A stretch of DNA of 45,488 nucleotides from Gordonia amicalis NBRC 100051 = JCM 11271 (lineage in GTDB: Bacteria > Actinomycetota > Actinomycetes > Mycobacteriales > Mycobacteriaceae). The notes beneath the pieces were generated by a model that worked only from the letters and a program-made list of their open reading frames with translations, had not been told where the DNA came from and made no database searches. Where the stretch lies: NCBI RefSeq assembly GCF_000332995.1, contig NZ_BANS01000051.1:1-45488 (forward strand), given 5' to 3'. This document shows, piece after piece, positions 19,391 to 27,875 of this stretch. Made by a program: the position numbers and the translations under genes. How positions within the stretch are numbered: the stretch's first letter is position 1; every line of letters begins with the position of its first letter.

Positions 19391-20209
19391 TCAGTCGGTG
19401 GGGTCGACGACAAAGACCACGAGGACGTCGCCGGCCACGTCATCGGTCGGGGTATCGGCTGGAACCGACACCGGTACGACCATCGAGACAGGTCCGGCCG
19501 GCTCGAGCCGGCCCAGCTGTAGCACTACTCCGGTGACGGTCCCGGTCGGCGCGGAATCCGACCCCGAGATGGTGAGGCGGTCGTCGTCGAGATCGATCCG
19601 GATGCGTTCCCCCTCGTACGGGACGACCGTTCCCAGACATGGTGCGGGACACACGATCGTGAGCGTCCGACGTCCTTCATCTGCAGCGCCTCGGGCTCGG
19701 GCCGCGTCCGCCGCGGTCGGCACGACCAGCACCAACTCGTCGAGAACGACTTCCACTCCGCCGGGAACCAGCACGGTCCCATTGCCCTGGAGCAAGTCGG
19801 CGGGAAACTTCTCGACTGCACTCACGGGCTGTCTGAGCGCGACGCGTGGTTGATCGGGGTCGGGAGCGGGCTCGTAGAAGAGCTGATGAACCGACGAGAC
19901 AATCCCGGTCGCCTCGACCCCGCCAGGGGAGTCGTCGTGCCACGACAGAGCCAGCACGATCGATTGGCCGAGCGGATCGCCGTGCGCCGGGTCCCATCGA
20001 GCGGAGATGCCACCCACGACGACGACGTCACGCTCGCGATCCCAAGCAGTGGCGACGAATTGACCTTCCGCTGCGGGGTACGCCGACAATCGCCCGGTCA
20101 CTGATTCTCCGACGCTGGGAGGTGTTCGGCAACAGCCATACTCGAAGGCATCGATGCGGATGGGGGTGCGCAGTCGGTCTGGGCGGGAAACAGGCTTCAA
20201 TGTAGTCAT
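19391..20209 (-). CDS. Hypothetical protein, 272 aa
   Basis: I do not recognise this protein with confidence. The N-terminal pattern RIDAFEYGCCRTPPSVGESVTGRLS recalls DUF6578-like actinobacterial proteins, which carry a CC-G-x-P motif, but the match is weak. The rest is beta-rich, with several VVVGGIS / LVLVVP / VVFVV strands, suggesting repeated beta-barrel or OB-like modules. There is no signal peptide and no membrane helix. It is the only gene between two intergenic regions. The plus-strand globin start lies ~195 bp upstream, so the two share a divergent promoter region. Confidence 0.6.
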   Translation of the reverse strand: MTTLKPVSRPDRLRTPIRIDAFEYGCCRTPPSVGESVTGRLSAYPAAEGQFVATAWDRERDVVVVGGISARWDPAHGDPLGQSIVLALSWHDDSPGGVEATGIVSSVHQLFYEPAPDPDQPRVALRQPVSAVEKFPADLLQGNGTVLVPGGVEVVLDELVLVVPTAADAARARGAADEGRRTLTIVCPAPCLGTVVPYEGERIRIDLDDDRLTISGSDSAPTGTVTGVVLQLGRLEPAGPVSMVVPVSVPADTPTDDVAGDVLVVFVVDPTD

Positions 20210-20308
20210 CGGAAGATCGACGGTCCGTAGCGCGAAGGCAATGGGTTCCGATGCACCTGATGGCAGAGCTTACTGCCGAGGTGCTGCTGACTGTGAACCG
20301 CGCACAAC

Positions 20309-20339
20309 ATCTCACACACCCGAGTTTCACGTGTGAGAT
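20309..20339. promoter_or_regulatory. Candidate operator upstream of the globin gene
   Basis: An inverted repeat with 9-bp perfect arms (ATCTCACAC at 20309-20317 and GTGTGAGAT at 20331-20339) and a 13-bp spacer ends 64 bp before the globin ATG, in the divergent region shared with the gene at 19391. The right arm overlaps a second small dyad (TCACGTGTGA). It could be an operator for a dimeric repressor; the regulator is unknown. Confidence 0.5.
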
Positions 20340-20403
20340 CACCGTTACCCAGCCCTTGCGGCATGACAGTCCGCGCGCAACGCACCGGCGGCAGGGTCTG
20401 TGC

Positions 20404-20844
20404 ATGGACAAACAATTGTTGGAAGAAAGCCTGACCCTCGTCGACCTACCCGATTCCGGTCTCACCGTCCGGTTCTACGACATCCTCTTCGAGCGCTATC
20501 CCGGTGTGAAGCCGATGTTCCAGCGGGACACCCGCGTTCAGGCCGAGATGCTGCGGACCGCCGTCGTCTCGGTTCTCGACCACCTCGAGGATGCGGAGTG
20601 GCTCACCACCAACCTGCACGCTCTCGGCAAGCGTCACGCGAGCCTCGGCGTCACCCGGCCGATGTACACCGCGGTTGCCGAATGCATGATCGCCGCCATG
20701 AGCGAGATCGGCGGCGAGGCGTGGACGCCGGCGATGACCACCGCGTGGGAGGAGGCCCTGGGCGCGGTCGCCACGATCATGCTCGACGGCTATCCGGAGG
20801 AAGCCGCATCAGAAGCCGCCGCCGAAGAGTCCGGCGCCGCCTGA
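20404..20844 (+). CDS. Single-domain (flavohaemoglobin-type) globin
   Basis: A 146-residue globin resembling the haem domain of flavohaemoglobin and Vitreoscilla haemoglobin. It has the B-helix FYDILFERYP with the B10 tyrosine, the CD-corner Phe in VKPMFQRD, and the proximal histidine in LGKRHASLGV (F-helix), followed by YTAVAECMIAAM. No reductase domain follows, so an external reductase would be needed for NO dioxygenase activity; oxygen binding or NO detoxification is the family role. The Ala/Glu-rich C-terminus is dispensable-looking. The start at 20404 matches the globin N-terminus. The GT87 gene begins 92 bp downstream with its own start signals. Confidence 0.85.
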   Translation: MDKQLLEESLTLVDLPDSGLTVRFYDILFERYPGVKPMFQRDTRVQAEMLRTAVVSVLDHLEDAEWLTTNLHALGKRHASLGVTRPMYTAVAECMIAAMSEIGGEAWTPAMTTAWEEALGAVATIMLDGYPEEAASEAAAEESGAA

Positions 20845-20936
20845 GCCCGAACACACGAGTTCCACAGCGGGGTCACCGCCGCCCCCGCTGACGTTCGCGT
20901 CCGCCGCGATACGATCCCGCTCGGAAGAGAGGGCTC

Positions 20937-22214
20937 GTGACTGTTGTGGACATTCCCCGGTTGGGAATCGATCGTTACCTCCATTCGGCATGGGCGCGCT
21001 GGCTGACGCTCCTCGCCTTCATCCTCAGTGCGGCGATCGCGATATTCGTTCTCCCGAACCATCCGCCGGCGCCCTATCGCATCGATTTCGATGTCTACCG
21101 CATGGGCGGCCGCGTCTTCCTCGACGGCGGCGACCTCTACGGCACGCTCCCGACACTCGGTGGAGGCTCGTATCTGCCGTTCACCTATCCGCCGTTGGCC
21201 GCGGCTCTCTTCTCGGTGTTCACCGTCGTCCCTCTGGGGCTGGGGCAGGGGTTGTTCACCGCCGTGTCCATCGCGTGCCTGCTGATGGTCTGCCGAATCG
21301 TGGTGGCTCACCTGACCGATCGACCGTCGACGGACCTCTGGTGGCTTGCGACCGCCGCGACCACCGTCGGCCTGTGGCTCGAACCGGTGCGCGACACCCT
21401 GAACTTCGGGCAGATCAACATCGTCTTGATGGCGCTCGTCGTCGTCGACGCCCTCCTCGGTCGCGGCCGGTGGTGGCGCGGTCTGCTGGTCGGTCTCGCG
21501 ATCTCGATCAAACTCACCCCGGCGGTCTTCCTGCTGCTGTTCCTTCTCCGACGGGACTGGCGCGCCCTCGTGGTGAGCGCGGTGTCAGCCGTTGCCTACG
21601 CCAGCCTCGGATACCTGCTGGCATCCGACGACTCGATCACCTACTGGACGTCGACGCTGTTCGACACCGAGCGGATCGGTAGTCCACAGTTCGCCAACAA
21701 CCAGTCGGTCAAGGGTGAACTGGCGCGGCTCGGCATCGAGTCGGAGATCGCCTGGCTCGGCGTGGCTCTCGTGATCGGACTGCTCATCGCGTGGTCGGCG
21801 TGGCGCCTGCTGTCTACGTCGGAAGCCGCCGAGAACAGTCGCGACCAGACGATCGAGGTCGCCGCACTGCTGACGGTCGCCTTCGCCTGGCTGTTCTGTT
21901 CGCCCGTCGCCTGGGACCACAGCTGGGTGTGGATCGTGCCGCTCCTCATGGTGCTGGTCGCACTCGCTGCACGACGCGGGGCGTCGCAGATCTGGTGGTG
22001 GCTGGCCGGTACGGGGCTGGTCATCTTCGCGTATGCGCCCCACCAGCATGTCCCGCAGCGCTACGACGCCGAGCTGTCGTGGGCCTGGTGGCAGCACGTC
22101 GTCGGGTCGTCGTACCTGCTCTGGGGTCTGGCCGTGATCATCTCCCTCGGCGTTCTCGCTCCGCGGCTGACCTGCGCGGAGGCCGTCGAATCCGTGCCGA
22201 ACCAGGCGGGCTGA
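20937..22214 (+). CDS. GT87-type integral membrane mannosyltransferase
   Basis: A 425-residue polytopic protein (about 10-11 hydrophobic segments) of the GT-C fold, DUF2029/GT87. The first periplasmic loop has the catalytic-type motif IDFDVYRMGGRVFLDGGDLYG with LPFTYPPLAAALFS, and a later loop has LNFGQINIVLMALV, as in the alpha-(1,2)-mannosyltransferases of lipomannan and lipoarabinomannan assembly (Rv2181-like). It would use polyprenyl-phosphate-mannose made by Ppm1 on the outer face of the membrane. The exact acceptor is not determined. The GTG start at 20937 is preceded by GGAAGAGAGGG. A promoter-like GATACGATCC lies ~25 bp before it. Confidence 0.82.
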   Translation: MTVVDIPRLGIDRYLHSAWARWLTLLAFILSAAIAIFVLPNHPPAPYRIDFDVYRMGGRVFLDGGDLYGTLPTLGGGSYLPFTYPPLAAALFSVFTVVPLGLGQGLFTAVSIACLLMVCRIVVAHLTDRPSTDLWWLATAATTVGLWLEPVRDTLNFGQINIVLMALVVVDALLGRGRWWRGLLVGLAISIKLTPAVFLLLFLLRRDWRALVVSAVSAVAYASLGYLLASDDSITYWTSTLFDTERIGSPQFANNQSVKGELARLGIESEIAWLGVALVIGLLIAWSAWRLLSTSEAAENSRDQTIEVAALLTVAFAWLFCSPVAWDHSWVWIVPLLMVLVALAARRGASQIWWWLAGTGLVIFAYAPHQHVPQRYDAELSWAWWQHVVGSSYLLWGLAVIISLGVLAPRLTCAEAVESVPNQAG

Positions 22215-22314
22215 ACGACCTCCCGAAACACGCCTCTTGAAACAACCGCTAAAATCCGTTCCAATGGTGCATAGTGATGTAACGCACATCGGATCAACGG
22301 GGAGTGGCAAGTAC

Positions 22315-23729
22315 ATGTCTAAGCGGAAGAAGCAGATCCAGGGCGCGCTCGGCAAGGTGAGCAGCATGTACCCGAGCAAGGAGCGTCCGCTGGCCGTGCC
22401 GCCCGCCGGCTCCGACCTCAAGCCCGTCATGGGGGACCCCGGCATCCCGTACCTGGCAACACCCTCGAGGCGCTCGCGGACCCGTTGAAGTCGGCGATGA
22501 AGCGCTTCGACCGCTACGGCCAGGTGTCCTGGTCGGGTGCGCTCGGCATGAACATGGTGACCCTCGTCGGGCCCGACGCGATCGAGGCCGTCTGGATGAA
22601 CCGCAACAAGGCGTTCTCCAGCGAGCTCGGCTGGGAACCGATGATCGGCCCGTTCTTCCGTCGTGGCGTCATGCTCATGGACTTCGACGAGCACATGCAG
22701 CACCGCCGCATCATGCAGCAGGCGTTCAGCCGCCCCCGCCTGAACGGCTACCTGGACATCATGACGCCGCACATCGAGAAGACCCTCGCCAACCGGCAGG
22801 TGGGCAAGGGCTTCCACATGTACTCCAACACCAAGGACCTGACGCTGTCGCTGGCCACCGAGGTCTTCATGGGTGCGCACGTGAGCGAGGCCGAGGCGCA
22901 TCGCCTCGAGCGTGCCTTCGAGGCCGCGGTCCGCGGCGGTCAGGCCATCGTCCGCAAGGACGTCGGCAACTGGACCTGGGCGCAGGGACTCCGCGGCCGT
23001 GAGGTCCTGCAGGAGTACTTCCGCTCCGAGATCCCACTGCGTCGCGGCAACGACCGCGACGACCTGTTCAGCGTGCTCTGCAACACCGAGAGCGAAGAGG
23101 GTGAGTCCTTCACCGACGAGGACATCGTCAACCACATGATCTTCGTGATGATGGCCGCCCACGACACGTCCACCATCGCCCTGTCGATGATGACCTACTT
23201 CCTCGGCCGCCACCCCGAGTGGCAGCAGCGTCTGCGCGAGGAGTCGCTGGCACTCAACAAGCCGACCATCGACTACGACGACATCGACAAGCTCCCGAGC
23301 ATGGAGCTCGCCTTCAAGGAGACCCTGCGCCTCAACGCCCCCGTCGGCATGCTGTTCCGCATGGCCATCGAGGACACCGAGATCTGCGGGCACTACATCC
23401 CGAAGGGCACCCTGCTGGCGATCCACCCGTGGGCGACCATGCTGCGCAAGGAATGGTGGCCGAACCCGACCCACTTCGACCCCGAGCGCTTCTCCGCGGA
23501 GCGTCGCGAGGACAAGGTCCACCGCTTCGCGTGGGCCCCGTTCGGCGGCGGCGCGCACAAGTGCATCGGCCTGTACTTCGGTGGCATGGAAGTCAAGTCG
23601 ATCCTGCACCAGATGCTGCAGCGCTTCGAGTGGACGGTCCCCGCCGGCTACAAGCCGGTCCTCACCTACGGCACCGGCCCGACCCCGGCCGACGGTCTTC
23701 CGATCGACATCCGGCATCGCACGCTGTAA
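22315..23729 (+). pseudogene. Cytochrome P450, frameshifted by one base
   Basis: A P450 of ~471 residues encoded in two frames. The N-terminal part (22315 to ~22455) ends DPGIPYL; the remainder (from ~22457) continues NTLEALADPLKSAMKRF. It has the I-helix MMAAHDTSTIAL, the K-helix ETLRL (ExxR), the PERF segment and the haem-ligand loop FGGGAHKCIG, with all P450 landmarks intact. Restoring one G at 22453-22456 (CTGG to CTGGG) gives DPGIPYLGNTLEALADP without a break. The family resembles bacterial class I P450s; I cannot name the CYP number. GGGGAG about 10 bases before the ATG is a usable ribosome site. Sequencing error is as likely as a real mutation. Confidence 0.8.
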
Positions 23730-23748
23730 GAGGCGCACCCCATCCCTC

Positions 23749-23945
23749 GCTCCCTGAGGTGCGAGGAGCGTTAGCGACGAGCCACCTCCTGCTCCCTGAG
23801 GTGCGAGGAGCGTTAGCGACGAGCCACCCCCGCTCCCTGAGGTGCGAGGAGCGATAGCGACGAGCCTCGAAGGGCCTGGTGAGATAACTCGCCAACCCTT
23901 CGAGACGCGTCCTCCGCAAACTCCGGACGCTCCTCAGGGAGCAGA
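23749..23945. repeat. Tandem and inverted repeat array, long fold-back
   Basis: Three direct copies (starts 23749, 23791, 23832; periods 42 and 41) of the GCTCCCTGAGGTGCGAGGAG-CG(T/A)TAGCGACGAGCC unit are followed by an inverted copy ending in CGCTCCTCAGGGAGC near 23941. Inside, CTCGAAGGG (23866-23874) pairs with CCCTTCGAG (23896-23904). The whole can fold into one large stem. It lies between the convergent P450 and FKBP genes and may act as a bidirectional terminator. Confidence 0.8.
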
Positions 23946-24209
23946 GATGAAGCGCCCTCCGCATGCTCCGGACTCCTAAAGGCAGCGGGCTCTTCCGACC
24001 TCCACGACGCCCGGCGAACCGCGAGAAAGTCGTCCCCGTGAGCACCCTCGGAGGGCATATTTCCCTCGGAAGCCCCTGAGATGGATGAGATTTCGCTCCG
24101 CCCGTCCGGCTGTGCAGCTCGCACGCCCGCATCCCTGCGCACGACGCCGGGAATGACGCCGCGCGCGATTTCAATCCGGGCCAACGACTTCGGTCGACGT
24201 CCTACAGCC

Positions 24210-24237
24210 GGAACGATGTCGCATGCGACGTCGTTCC
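24210..24237. repeat. 28-bp near-perfect palindrome
   Basis: GGAACGATGTCGC is followed by its inverse, giving 28 bp with only one mismatched pair (positions 8 and 21). Flanking AGCCGG and CCGGCT extend the stem after a small bulge. No regulated gene is adjacent. Could be a hairpin or a protein site. Confidence 0.65.
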
Positions 24238-24305
24238 GCACCGGCTCATCGGATGCGATAGACCCCTCGTGCGTGATCGATGAACCGTGCGCCGGCGACG
24301 AGCCA

Positions 24306-24341
24306 CGAAGGGCTGGTGAGCAACAGCCCACCAGCCCTTCG
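24306..24341 (-). terminator. Hairpin after the FKBP gene
   Basis: A 13-bp perfect stem (CGAAGGGCTGGTG with CACCAGCCCTTCG) and a 10-nt loop lie 18 bp beyond the FKBP stop codon on the minus strand. It is built from the tail of a dispersed repeat unit (GACGAGCCACGAAGGGC). Confidence 0.7.
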
Positions 24342-24358
24342 TGTTTCACTGCAGAGTC

Positions 24359-24960
24359 CTACGACGCGGCGAGAATCCCGATCTCGAAGATCAGCGTGTC
24401 GCCGGGCTCGATGCCGGCGCTCGGCTCACCCTGGGCGTAGCCGTCGGCCGATGTCATCGCGACGCCGACCTTGGAGCCGACCTTCTGTCCGGCGATTGCC
24501 TTGCTGAAGCCGGGGACCACGCCGTTGAGCGGGAAGTCGGCTGGGGTACCTCGCGCTGGTACGCGCTGTCGAATTCGTTGCCGTTGCGGCCGTTGACACC
24601 GACGTAGCAGACCGTCACCGACGCGGTCTCGGCGACGACGGGTCCGTCACCCTCGACGAGCGTTTCGACGACGGTCTGATCGACGCTGAACGGCGACTGG
24701 ACGGTGATCTTCGGCGCCTCGGTCGCGGTGGCGGCGACCATCTCGACACCGCCGGTGGCGCCCTTCAAGGTCCACTGCGGCTTGGCGTCGTCCTTGGCCG
24801 GCGCGGTCGGGCAGCTGGTCGCCGTCGAACCGGTGTCGGTGGTGCCGGCCGCGGCGGTACCGGTGGCTTCGGTTGTGCCGGAATCGGAATCGGAGTCGGA
24901 GCTGCAGCCGGCCACCGTGAGGACGAGGGCCGCGCCGAGCGCGAGAGTCGCATTCTTCAT
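24359..24960 (-). pseudogene. FKBP-type prolyl isomerase lipoprotein, frameshifted
   Basis: A secreted FKBP lipoprotein of ~200 residues if repaired. The N-terminus is a lipoprotein signal (MKNATLALGAALVLTVAGC, lipobox VAGC), then a Ser/Asp/Thr/Gly-rich linker. The FKBP domain starts near residue 100 (GDGPVVAETASVTVCYVGV) and has NEFDSAYQRE. The frame is then lost at about 24547-24551, and the second part continues GTPADFPLNGVVPGFSKAI, VGVAMTSADGYAQG and GDTLIFEIGIL to a TAG at 24359. One extra C (plus strand, ACC to ACCC) restores REGTPADF. Peptidyl-prolyl isomerase activity in the cell envelope is the family role. A TAGCGT -10-like element lies 13 bp before the ATG. Lnt and the lipoprotein pathway would mature it. 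Confidence 0.8.
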
Positions 24961-24995
24961 GTTCACCCTGGTCACGCTACCCGAGCGCCCGACGA

Positions 24996-25463
24996 TCACC
25001 GACCGCCGTGGTCGGCGACGATACGGGCAGCGCGGGCGAGGTCGGCACGGATCGCTTGTGCGGCCGGCCACCGGTTCACCGCCAGCACCGGAACACCGAT
25101 CACCGGCACGGTGAGCGTCGCCTCCGCACGGACATCCGTGCCGCCGTCGGCTCGTTCGTCGAACCGGAGGCTGAGCACCGCGTCGACCGACCGCCAGCCA
25201 CCGACCTCCCGCCACAAACGGTGAGGCTCGCAGGCCGTGACCTCCAACCGTGGAGACACCCCGGGCACGATGGTGACGTCGGTCCAATTGGTGCCGACGT
25301 CACCCGCCCGGTCGCCGATCACGTGCAGGTCGTCGATGCGTCGCAGACTCGACTGCCACGCAGGCCGATTCCTCGGGTCGGTGAGATAGTCGAACGTGTC
25401 CGCGGGCGGCGTCGAGAAGGCGACGACGTCGTCGAAGATCGTGAACCGGGCGGGGGACAGCAT
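24996..25463 (-). CDS. SRPBCC (polyketide cyclase-like) protein
   Basis: A 155-residue START/SRPBCC-fold protein. The layout is typical: the N-terminal strand (FTIFDDVVAFSTPPADTFDYLTDP), WQSSLRRIDDL, a long beta sheet (LEVTACEPHRLWREV, AVLSLRFDERADGGTDVRAEA) and the C-terminal helix (AAQAIRADLARAARIVADHGG). This fold makes a deep hydrophobic pocket for small ligands; the ligand is unknown. It is the last gene of the long minus-strand operon: its ATG overlaps the stop of the LLM gene (TGATG), implying translational coupling. The FKBP gene follows 35 bp later. Confidence 0.75.
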   Translation of the reverse strand: MLSPARFTIFDDVVAFSTPPADTFDYLTDPRNRPAWQSSLRRIDDLHVIGDRAGDVGTNWTDVTIVPGVSPRLEVTACEPHRLWREVGGWRSVDAVLSLRFDERADGGTDVRAEATLTVPVIGVPVLAVNRWPAAQAIRADLARAARIVADHGGR

Positions 25464-26497
25464 CAGCTGATGAGGCCGGCGAGCTGATCGATCTCCTCGA
25501 CCGTGCGCGGCGACACCAGCATCGTGGTGACACCGGACGACTCCCACACCTTGATCTGTTCGCGCACGTGGTCGAGGTCGCCGACGATGGCCGAGTCCTC
25601 GACCACCGCGTCGGGAATGATCTGAGCGGCTTCCTCTTTGCGGTCCGAGCGGAACAGTTTCGTCACCTCGTCGACGACGTCGGAGTACCCCATACGGCGA
25701 TACACCTCGGCGTGGAAGTTGGTGTCCTCACTGCCCATTCCGCCCATGTACAGCGCGAGGAAGGGCTTGATCGCGGCGTAGGTCGCGGCCCGGTCGTCGG
25801 TGATGACGATCTGGGCGGTCGCGATGATCTCGAAGTCCTCGCGACTGCGCCGCGCACCAGGCCTGGCGAAACCCTCGTCGAGCCAAGCGTTGTAGGTGTC
25901 GGCCATGCGCGGTGTGTAGAACAGCGGCAGCCAGCCGTCGGCGATCTCGGCCGCGAGGGCGACGTTCTTGGGTCCCTCGGCGCCGAGCATGACCGGGATG
26001 TCGGCACGCAGCGGATGGGTGATCGGCTTGAGCGGCTTGCCCAATCCCGACGCCCCGTCGCCGTTGTACGGCAGGGGATAGTGCGGTCCGGCGCTGGTGA
26101 CCGGGGCCTCCCGCGCCCAGACCTGACGCATGATGTCGATGTATTCACGCGTGCGGCCGAGCGGTTTGGCGAACTTCTGCCCGTACCAACCCTCGACGAC
26201 CTGCGGCCCGGACACTCCGAGTCCGACGATGTGCCGGCCGCCGGACAGATAGTCGAGGGTCAGCGCAGCCATCGCGCACGCGGTCGGCGTGCGCGCCGAC
26301 AGCTGCAGCACCGAGGTGCCCAGCCGGACACGACTCGTCGACGACCCGAGCCACGCCAGCGGTGTGTAGGCATCCGATCCCCACGCCTCGGCGGTGAAGA
26401 TGGAGTCGAAACCGGCCCGTTCGGCGGCGGCGACGAGGTCGGCATGACCGGCCGGCGGCTGCGCGGCCCAATATCCGAGTTGCAGACCGAGTTTCAT
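25463..26497 (-). CDS. LLM-class F420-dependent oxidoreductase
   Basis: A 344-residue luciferase-like TIM barrel. N-terminal MKLGLQLGYWAAQPP, GFDSIFTAEAWGSDAYTPLAWL, TSRVRLGTSVLQLSARTP, GRHIVGLGVSGPQVVEGWYG and PVMLGAEGPKNVALAAEIADGWLP are all characteristic of F420-dependent LLM enzymes, such as the mycobacterial MSMEG-type reductases. It would bind F420 (or FMN) and move a hydride to or from a small organic substrate. Its start overlaps the NTF2 stop and its stop overlaps the SRPBCC start (both TGATG), so it is in tight coupling. The place in the Nit1C operon suggests a tailoring step on the cluster product; this is inference. Confidence 0.88.
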   Translation of the reverse strand: MKLGLQLGYWAAQPPAGHADLVAAAERAGFDSIFTAEAWGSDAYTPLAWLGSSTSRVRLGTSVLQLSARTPTACAMAALTLDYLSGGRHIVGLGVSGPQVVEGWYGQKFAKPLGRTREYIDIMRQVWAREAPVTSAGPHYPLPYNGDGASGLGKPLKPITHPLRADIPVMLGAEGPKNVALAAEIADGWLPLFYTPRMADTYNAWLDEGFARPGARRSREDFEIIATAQIVITDDRAATYAAIKPFLALYMGGMGSEDTNFHAEVYRRMGYSDVVDEVTKLFRSDRKEEAAQIIPDAVVEDSAIVGDLDHVREQIKVWESSGVTTMLVSPRTVEEIDQLAGLIS

Positions 26498-26907
26498 CAG
26501 TTGGTTCCTCCGGCGGTCTCGGCTGCGGCCTCGGCCGCGATCTGGTCGAACTGTGCCCCCATGGCTTCGGCGAGGGCCTGCGCACCCGAGAGCGGCCGGA
26601 CCATCACCATGAAGTCGTCGATCTTGCCGTCGTCGTCGACGTGGATGAAGTCGCACCCGGTGACGCCCTTGCCGTTGACCGTGGCCTCGAAGACCAGCGC
26701 CGTGTCGCGACCCCCGGTGTCGTTGATCTCCCGGACGTAGCGGAAGTCCTCGAAGACACGCATGACGCCCCGCAGGATGGCCGAAGTGATCGCCTTGCCC
26801 GGGTACGGCTTGAACGCGACCGGGCTGGTGAAGACGACGTCATCGGCGAGCAGGTCTCGCATCGCCTGCTCGTCGCGCGCCTCGACGGCCTCTCGGAACT
26901 GCTTCAT
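26497..26907 (-). CDS. NTF2-like (SnoaL-type) protein
   Basis: A 136-residue NTF2-like alpha+beta-barrel protein: MKQFREAVEARDEQAMRDLLADDVVFTSPVAFKPYPG, IRGVMRVFEDFRYV (approximate), FEATVNGKGVTGCDFIHVDDDGKIDDFMVMVRP. This fold includes SnoaL cyclases and ketosteroid isomerases as well as many unassigned proteins. The catalytic residue is not evident. The C-terminus is Ala-rich. The ATG overlaps the EamA stop (ATGA) and the stop overlaps the LLM start, so it is cotranslated with both. Its role is unknown, but with SRPBCC and LLM it makes a small-molecule-handling trio. Confidence 0.8.
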   Translation of the reverse strand: MKQFREAVEARDEQAMRDLLADDVVFTSPVAFKPYPGKAITSAILRGVMRVFEDFRYVREINDTGGRDTALVFEATVNGKGVTGCDFIHVDDDGKIDDFMVMVRPLSGAQALAEAMGAQFDQIAAEAAAETAGGTN

Positions 26908-27875
26908 GCATCGACCTCCTCGTCCACGGCAGGGGCGCCGTTGTGCGAACTGCTGTGCTCGACGCTAACGGATCCCCGACGCCGCGCGGGAGCCATCAAC
27001 ACGACGAGCGCCATGGCCAGTACGCCGATGCCCGTCCAGCCGATCGCGGTGATCGCTTCGGACAGCACCACCACCGCGAGGACGGTGGCAACGGCCGGCT
27101 CGATGAGGGTGATGGTGGTGGCGGTCGAACTGTCGATCCGTCCCAGCCCGCGGCTGAACAGCACGTAGCCGAGGAACTGCGGCACGACGACCAGGTACGC
27201 GAGGACACCGAGGCTTTCCGGATGATCGCCCACCGACGGCACACAGACCGCGACCACCGGCAGCAACAGCACCCCGCCCAGGCCCATCACGCCACCGGCC
27301 GACGCCCCGCGGGTGACTCCCTGGTTCATCAGGCGTCGCATCGCCCACGAGAAGCCCGCGTAGGTCGCACCAGCCCCCAAGCCGAGCACGACACCCCAGG
27401 CGGACGCACTGCTGTCGGCGACGGTGTCTCCGTGCGAGGACTCGCTCCGCGACAGCGCGAGAGCGACACTGCCGGCGATGCCCAGGGCACACGCGACGAT
27501 CCACCGCCTCGTGAACATTCGACCCTCGGCCACCCGCTCGATCACAGCGGAGAACAACGGCGCCGACGCCAGCGACACCACGGTGCCCAGCGCGACGCCG
27601 CCGATGCGCATCGAGCCGTAGAAGCACAGCGGGTAGATCATCACGCATACGCCGCCCGCGAGCACGGTCGGCCACCGCTGCATCAACGACGGCCACGCGG
27701 CACGGACCGCGCGGACGTTGATCGCGGCTTGGAGCAACCCTCCGCCGGCCATGGCGATGGCACCGATCGTGACCGCGCTCAGCGCGGGCGCCAGTGCGGC
27801 GACCGTCCCCGACGTCCCCCACAGGAACGCGGTGAGCGTCACCGCGAGAATCCCGGTGCGTTCGGCGGCGCTCAT
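26904..27875 (-). CDS. EamA/DMT-family transporter
   Basis: A 323-residue inner-membrane transporter of the drug/metabolite superfamily: ten hydrophobic segments in two repeated EamA halves (ILAVTLTAFLWGTSGTVAALAP; AWGVVLGLGAGATYAGFSWAM). The second half ends with the typical TTITLIEPAVATVLAVVVLSEAIT. EamA proteins export amino acids, metabolites or drugs. The start at 27875 overlaps the stop of the glycosyltransferase (ATGA), which indicates co-regulation. Export of the Nit1C product, or of a precursor or toxic intermediate, is a reasonable inference. The C-terminal tail is hydrophilic and acidic (APAVDEEVDA). Confidence 0.88.
   Translation of the reverse strand: MSAAERTGILAVTLTAFLWGTSGTVAALAPALSAVTIGAIAMAGGGLLQAAINVRAVRAAWPSLMQRWPTVLAGGVCVMIYPLCFYGSMRIGGVALGTVVSLASAPLFSAVIERVAEGRMFTRRWIVACALGIAGSVALALSRSESSHGDTVADSSASAWGVVLGLGAGATYAGFSWAMRRLMNQGVTRGASAGGVMGLGGVLLLPVVAVCVPSVGDHPESLGVLAYLVVVPQFLGYVLFSRGLGRIDSSTATTITLIEPAVATVLAVVVLSEAITAIGWTGIGVLAMALVVLMAPARRRGSVSVEHSSSHNGAPAVDEEVDA

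Larger units (their letters stand above)
23946..24358. other. Gene-free spacer between P450 and FKBP genes
   Basis: About 410 bp without a supported gene. It contains the palindrome at 24210-24237 and the hairpin at 24306-24341. The left part (CTCCGCATGCTCCGG, CTCCTAAAGG) looks like decayed repeat material. Confidence 0.5.

Noticed and set aside
21585..23738. A 717-codon minus-strand frame across the GT87 and P450 genes
   Set aside because: It is composed of low-complexity Arg/Asp/Glu/Gly sequence and spans two good plus-strand genes.
23749..23870. Tandem repeats that might be a CRISPR array
   Set aside because: The spacers are only about 4-6 bp, the units resemble the dispersed repeat family elsewhere, and no cas gene is in view.
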